DNA of 64,000 nt from Gemmatimonadota bacterium (lineage in GTDB: Bacteria > Gemmatimonadota > Gemmatimonadetes > Gemmatimonadales > Gemmatimonadaceae), in contig JAJTFH010000005.1 in assembly GCA_021298395.1 (NCBI GenBank), positions 1 through 64,000 on the forward strand. The letters run 5' to 3'. Both the position numbers and the translations under genes were made by a program. Shown here piece after piece: positions 61,758 to 64,000 of the stretch (its first letter is position 1; each line of letters starts with the position of its first letter). The notes beneath the pieces were generated by a model that had not been told where the DNA came from, made no database searches, and worked only from the letters and a program-made list of their open reading frames with translations.

Positions 61758-62866
61758 CGGAGGATGCGGAGGAGGCCAGCATCAGCGCTGGCGCGGAGGA
61801 AGCTCTCCGCATCGCGCGTGGGGATGAGGACCCCGGTGAGGGCGAAGCCACGACGGGCCTCCCCCTGCATGAACTCCTCGACGGAGCGATGGGCGCCCCC
61901 GATGGTGGCATCGCGCATCGATGCGACGATCTCCTCCCAGGTCCCCTCGAACCGCCGGCCATCGCGCGCGACCACCTCATGCCGCTCCGGGGCGCGCTTC
62001 GCCTCGGCGGCCTCGGCGAGCATCGCGCCAAAGAGTTCGAGCTGCTGGCGCGCCTCCTCCTCCGCCCGATCCGAGGCACGCGACTCGATCTCGGCGAGCA
62101 TCTCGTCCAAGGGATCGGTGGAGGGGGCGAGCTCGGCGAGCCGCTCCTCCCAGATGCGCAGCGAGGGATCCCCATCGGCCAGACGGAGGTGCGACTTCTT
62201 GAGCTCCATCAGCCGCCAGATCCCGAGTTCGTCCCAGTGATCCTCGGGCTTCGTGCGCTCGAACTGGAAGAGCGCCGCCTCGAACTCCTCGCGATCGTAG
62301 TGGAGGTTCGCGAGGTAGATGCGGGCCTCGGTGTGCTCGGGGTCGATCTGCAGCGCGCGCTTCAGGGTCTCGATCGCTGCCGTATCCTCGCCAAGGCGGT
62401 GCTCCACATAGCCGACCATGGCGATCGCCTCGGCATGGTCGGGGACCTGTCGGATGGCGATCGCGAAGAACTCCTTCGCTTCCGCGACGAGCCCATCGCG
62501 GAAGAGGGTGCGCCCCACCTGGAGCATCAGCTCGATGTCGTCAGAGTAGCCGAGCTCGAGGATGCGATTGAACGCCTTGAGCGCCTGCGGGGTCTGTCCG
62601 AAGCGCAACAAGGTCTCGCCGAGGCCGGCGAGGGCATCCTCATGTTCCGGATCGAGGACGAGCGCCTCCTCGAACGCCTTTCGTGCCCACGCGAACTCAT
62701 CGCGCGCGAGACGGGCATAGCCGACGCCCACATGCAGCTCGACGGAGGTGGGGTAGAGGCCCAGGCCCTCACGGAGCGTGGTGAGTGCCGCCTCGTAGTT
62801 CCCCTCGTTGTAGAGCTGGTGCGCGCGCTCGTCGTACTCTTCGGAGCTCAGGAACGGCGTGGGCAT
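61754..62866 (-). CDS. TPR-repeat protein
   Basis: A 370-residue cytoplasmic protein. About six tetratricopeptide repeats occupy residues 10-210: AHQLYNEGNYEAALTTLREG, GYARLARDEFAWARKAFEEA, LVLDPEHEDALAGLGETLLR, FGQTPQALKAFNRILELGY and two or three more ending ANLHYDREEFEAALFQFERT. The last 160 residues are a charged helical region with a short conserved-looking tail. TPR proteins are scaffolds; the partner is likely a neighbour in the operon (M16 protease, OMP), but this is inference. It is the first gene after an extended -10 promoter at 62900. Confidence 0.8.
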   Translation of the reverse strand: MPTPFLSSEEYDERAHQLYNEGNYEAALTTLREGLGLYPTSVELHVGVGYARLARDEFAWARKAFEEALVLDPEHEDALAGLGETLLRFGQTPQALKAFNRILELGYSDDIELMLQVGRTLFRDGLVAEAKEFFAIAIRQVPDHAEAIAMVGYVEHRLGEDTAAIETLKRALQIDPEHTEARIYLANLHYDREEFEAALFQFERTKPEDHWDELGIWRLMELKKSHLRLADGDPSLRIWEERLAELAPSTDPLDEMLAEIESRASDRAEEEARQQLELFGAMLAEAAEAKRAPERHEVVARDGRRFEGTWEEIVASMRDATIGGAHRSVEEFMQGEARRGFALTGVLIPTRDAESFLRASADAGLLRILR

Positions 62867-62899
62867 CGGGGGAATGACCTCCGGCGCAGGGGTTGCCCA

Positions 62900-62908
62900 A
62901 TCATACCA
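62900..62908 (-). promoter_or_regulatory. Extended -10 promoter of the TPR-M16-OMP operon
   Basis: On the minus strand TGGTATGAT is an extended -10 element (TGn-TATGAT). The predicted start is about 27 bases before ATG 62866, and GGAGG lies 11 bases before that ATG. Confidence 0.5.
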
Positions 62909-62959
62909 CCCAGCCCCGTAGGGCGATACCGGTCGATCGGACGCGAAACGCGCGGCGCG

Positions 62960-63835
62960 TCATCGTGTCGCACCGAGCGCCACCGCGATCTCGGCGGCGA
63001 GGGCCGCGTTCGCCTCGAGCAACGCGAGATTGGCCGCGAGGGAGCGCCCCGCGGTCGCGCGCTCGACCGCGGCGAGGAGGAAGGGGGTCACGGTCGCACC
63101 CCGTACACCGACGGTCCGTGCCTCGACCAACGCCTGCGCGACCGCCTGCTCCACGACCTCGGCCTCCAGCGCCGCATCGGCCGGCGGGGGCTGCACGACG
63201 AGGAGCGCGCTCCGGCGCCCGAGGGCCCGCGACGCGCGGAAGATCGCGGCGATCTCCGCCGCCTCATCGATGCGCTGCGGGACGCGGAGCCCGGTGTGCG
63301 CGGTGAAGAACCCTGGGAACTCGTCGGTCCGGTAGCCGAGGACGGTGACGCCGTAGCTGTCGAGACGTTCGAGCGTCCCCGGGAGATCGAGGATCGACTT
63401 GGCGCCGGCACAGACGGTGATCACCGGGGCGGTCGCGAGCGCGAGGAGATCGGCCGATTCATCGTAGGCCGGCTCGCGATGCACCCCGCCGATCCCGCCG
63501 GTGGCGAAGACCTCGAGGCCGGCGGCGGCGGCGAGGGTGAGCGAGGCGGCGACGGTCGTCGCGCCGTCGCGGCCCCGTACCATCGCGGGGGCGAGGTCGC
63601 GCGAGGAGAGCTTCGTGACCCCATCGCGCGCGAGGAACCGCTCCAGATCGTCCCCGCCGAGCCCGATGGTCGGGACCCCTCGCACCACGGCGGCCTCGCG
63701 GTTGGCGGGGATCGGGAGCCCCTGCGCCAGGACCGAGCTCTCCAGGGTGACGAGCGGTCGACCGGCGGCGCAGGCATCCGCGACCTCGGCGCCGCAGGTG
63801 ATCGGATGTGGCACGCCGGGGACGGTCCCGCTCAC
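62960..63835 (-). CDS. psuG: Pseudouridine-5'-phosphate glycosidase with an internal in-frame deletion
   Basis: Splits or forms the C-glycosidic bond of pseudouridine 5'-phosphate (uracil plus ribose 5-phosphate). Catalytic residues are present: Glu32 (TLESSVLAQGLP), Lys75 (GVTKLSSRDL) and Lys146 (CAGAKSILDL). GATTVAASL, FATGGIGGVHR and TPFLLAAV are strong markers. Compared with E. coli PsuG, about 17-19 residues covering the helix and the GAVPATIA segment are missing between NREAA and VRGVPTIGL, with the frame intact. The start GTG 63835 overlaps the preceding stop as GTGA; ATG 63871 would add 12 residues inside that gene. Total 291 residues. No pseudouridine kinase gene is seen. Confidence 0.85.
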   Translation of the reverse strand: MSGTVPGVPHPITCGAEVADACAAGRPLVTLESSVLAQGLPIPANREAAVVRGVPTIGLGGDDLERFLARDGVTKLSSRDLAPAMVRGRDGATTVAASLTLAAAAGLEVFATGGIGGVHREPAYDESADLLALATAPVITVCAGAKSILDLPGTLERLDSYGVTVLGYRTDEFPGFFTAHTGLRVPQRIDEAAEIAAIFRASRALGRRSALLVVQPPPADAALEAEVVEQAVAQALVEARTVGVRGATVTPFLLAAVERATAGRSLAANLALLEANAALAAEIAVALGATR

Positions 63836-64000
63836 GTCACCGTCGGGCGGGACCCCGCGAAGCGCTGCCATGCCCCGGTCGCGAGGATGTCGTCGATCTC
63901 CCCGATCACCCGCTCGACCTCGTCATCGGTGGTGTAGAAGTGCGGGGCGATGCGGATCCCCGCCCCTGGGCGGAAGTCGATCACCACCTCGCGCGCGAGT
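63832..64000 (-). CDS. C-terminus of a class-V aminotransferase-fold PLP enzyme (partial)
   Basis: Only the last 55 residues or so are in view, ending at TGA 63832-63834. FRPGAGIRIAPHFYTTDDE followed by VERVIGEIDDIL is the typical C-terminal segment of class-V PLP enzymes (cysteine desulfurase / isopenicillin-N-epimerase-like): the conserved arginine in GIRIAPHFY and the closing helix. The active-site lysine lies outside the window, so the reaction cannot be named. Its stop overlaps the psuG start (GTGA). Confidence 0.75.
   Translation of the reverse strand, partial: LAREVVIDFRPGAGIRIAPHFYTTDDEVERVIGEIDDILATGAWQRFAGSRPTVT

Noticed and set aside
62867-62959. Possible tRNA or small RNA in the gap before psuG
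   Set aside because: No cloverleaf arms or T-psi-C consensus; the gap is explained by an extended -10 promoter.

Overview
The window is a very GC-rich bacterial chromosome segment with densely packed genes on both strands. No rRNA, tRNA, CRISPR array or insertion sequence was seen. The organism is a diderm: it carries LptF/LptG, MlaE/MlaD, a TonB-dependent receptor, a TolC-like channel and a secretin. The gene families fit Gemmatimonadota best: a very large sortilin/BNR-repeat secreted protein, an Oar-type receptor without SusD, the topA-trmFO-xerC-hslV-hslU block, and pilMNOPQ linked to aroC-aroK. That phylum assignment is inference from gene content; no marker search was possible.

Layout. 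(1) 1-5993, plus strand: the 3' end of a hexosaminidase-type gene, a sulfatase, a frameshifted mtgA, and a 1053-residue BNR protein. (2) 5962-20212, minus strand: fourteen co-directional, nearly contiguous genes, pilM-N-O-P-Q-aroC-aroK-topA-trmFO-xerC-hslV-hslU-argF-bcp. (3) 20363-24477, minus: minor pilin-like genes, the major pilin pilA with its own promoter and a strong hairpin, and a TMTC-like GT-C membrane protein upstream of pilA. (4) 24466-31815: arfB, then an ABC / membrane-fusion / TolC export operon, a LolA-like protein, an S4 RNA-binding protein, a 53-residue membrane protein and infA. (5) 31918-32993: pnuC plus an NR-kinase gene (NAD salvage). (6) 33031-38914, minus: pilB-pilT-pilC, comEA and an M28 peptidase. 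(7) 39044-43360, plus: lptF-lptG-mlaE-mlaD. (8) 43428-52217: TonB receptor, amino-acid permease, a tiny CoxB-like protein with ctaB, an M24 peptidase and small regulatory or hypothetical genes. (9) 52239-55196, minus: a YbjN-like gene and ccmA-ccmB-ccmC followed by a chimeric ccmD/ppa reading frame. (10) 55397-64000: acs, a DsbA-like protein, an OMP-M16-TPR operon, psuG and the end of a class-V aminotransferase.

How it fits together. Type IV pilus/competence genes are spread over three loci (alignment complex and secretin; pilins; motors and platform, with comEA nearby). Envelope biogenesis (Lpt, Mla, MtgA, TolC exporter) and heme/cytochrome maturation (CtaB, CcmABC, DsbA-like) are the other themes. 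Many junctions are ATGA, GTGA or TGATG overlaps, which points to translational coupling. No gene-free stretch exceeds 300 bases; the longest is 21959-22231 (273 bases), which holds the pilA terminator hairpin.

The most striking feature is a set of damaged or rearranged housekeeping genes: a frameshift in mtgA, in-frame internal losses in bcp and psuG, and a CcmD/pyrophosphatase fusion. These are either real lesions or assembly collapse and should be checked against reads. Other points of interest are an M16 protease that seems to start at CTG, an ABC exporter whose Walker A lysine is glutamate, and several promoter -10 boxes placed so that transcripts would be leaderless. I did not find a clearly new multi-gene defence or biosynthetic system.
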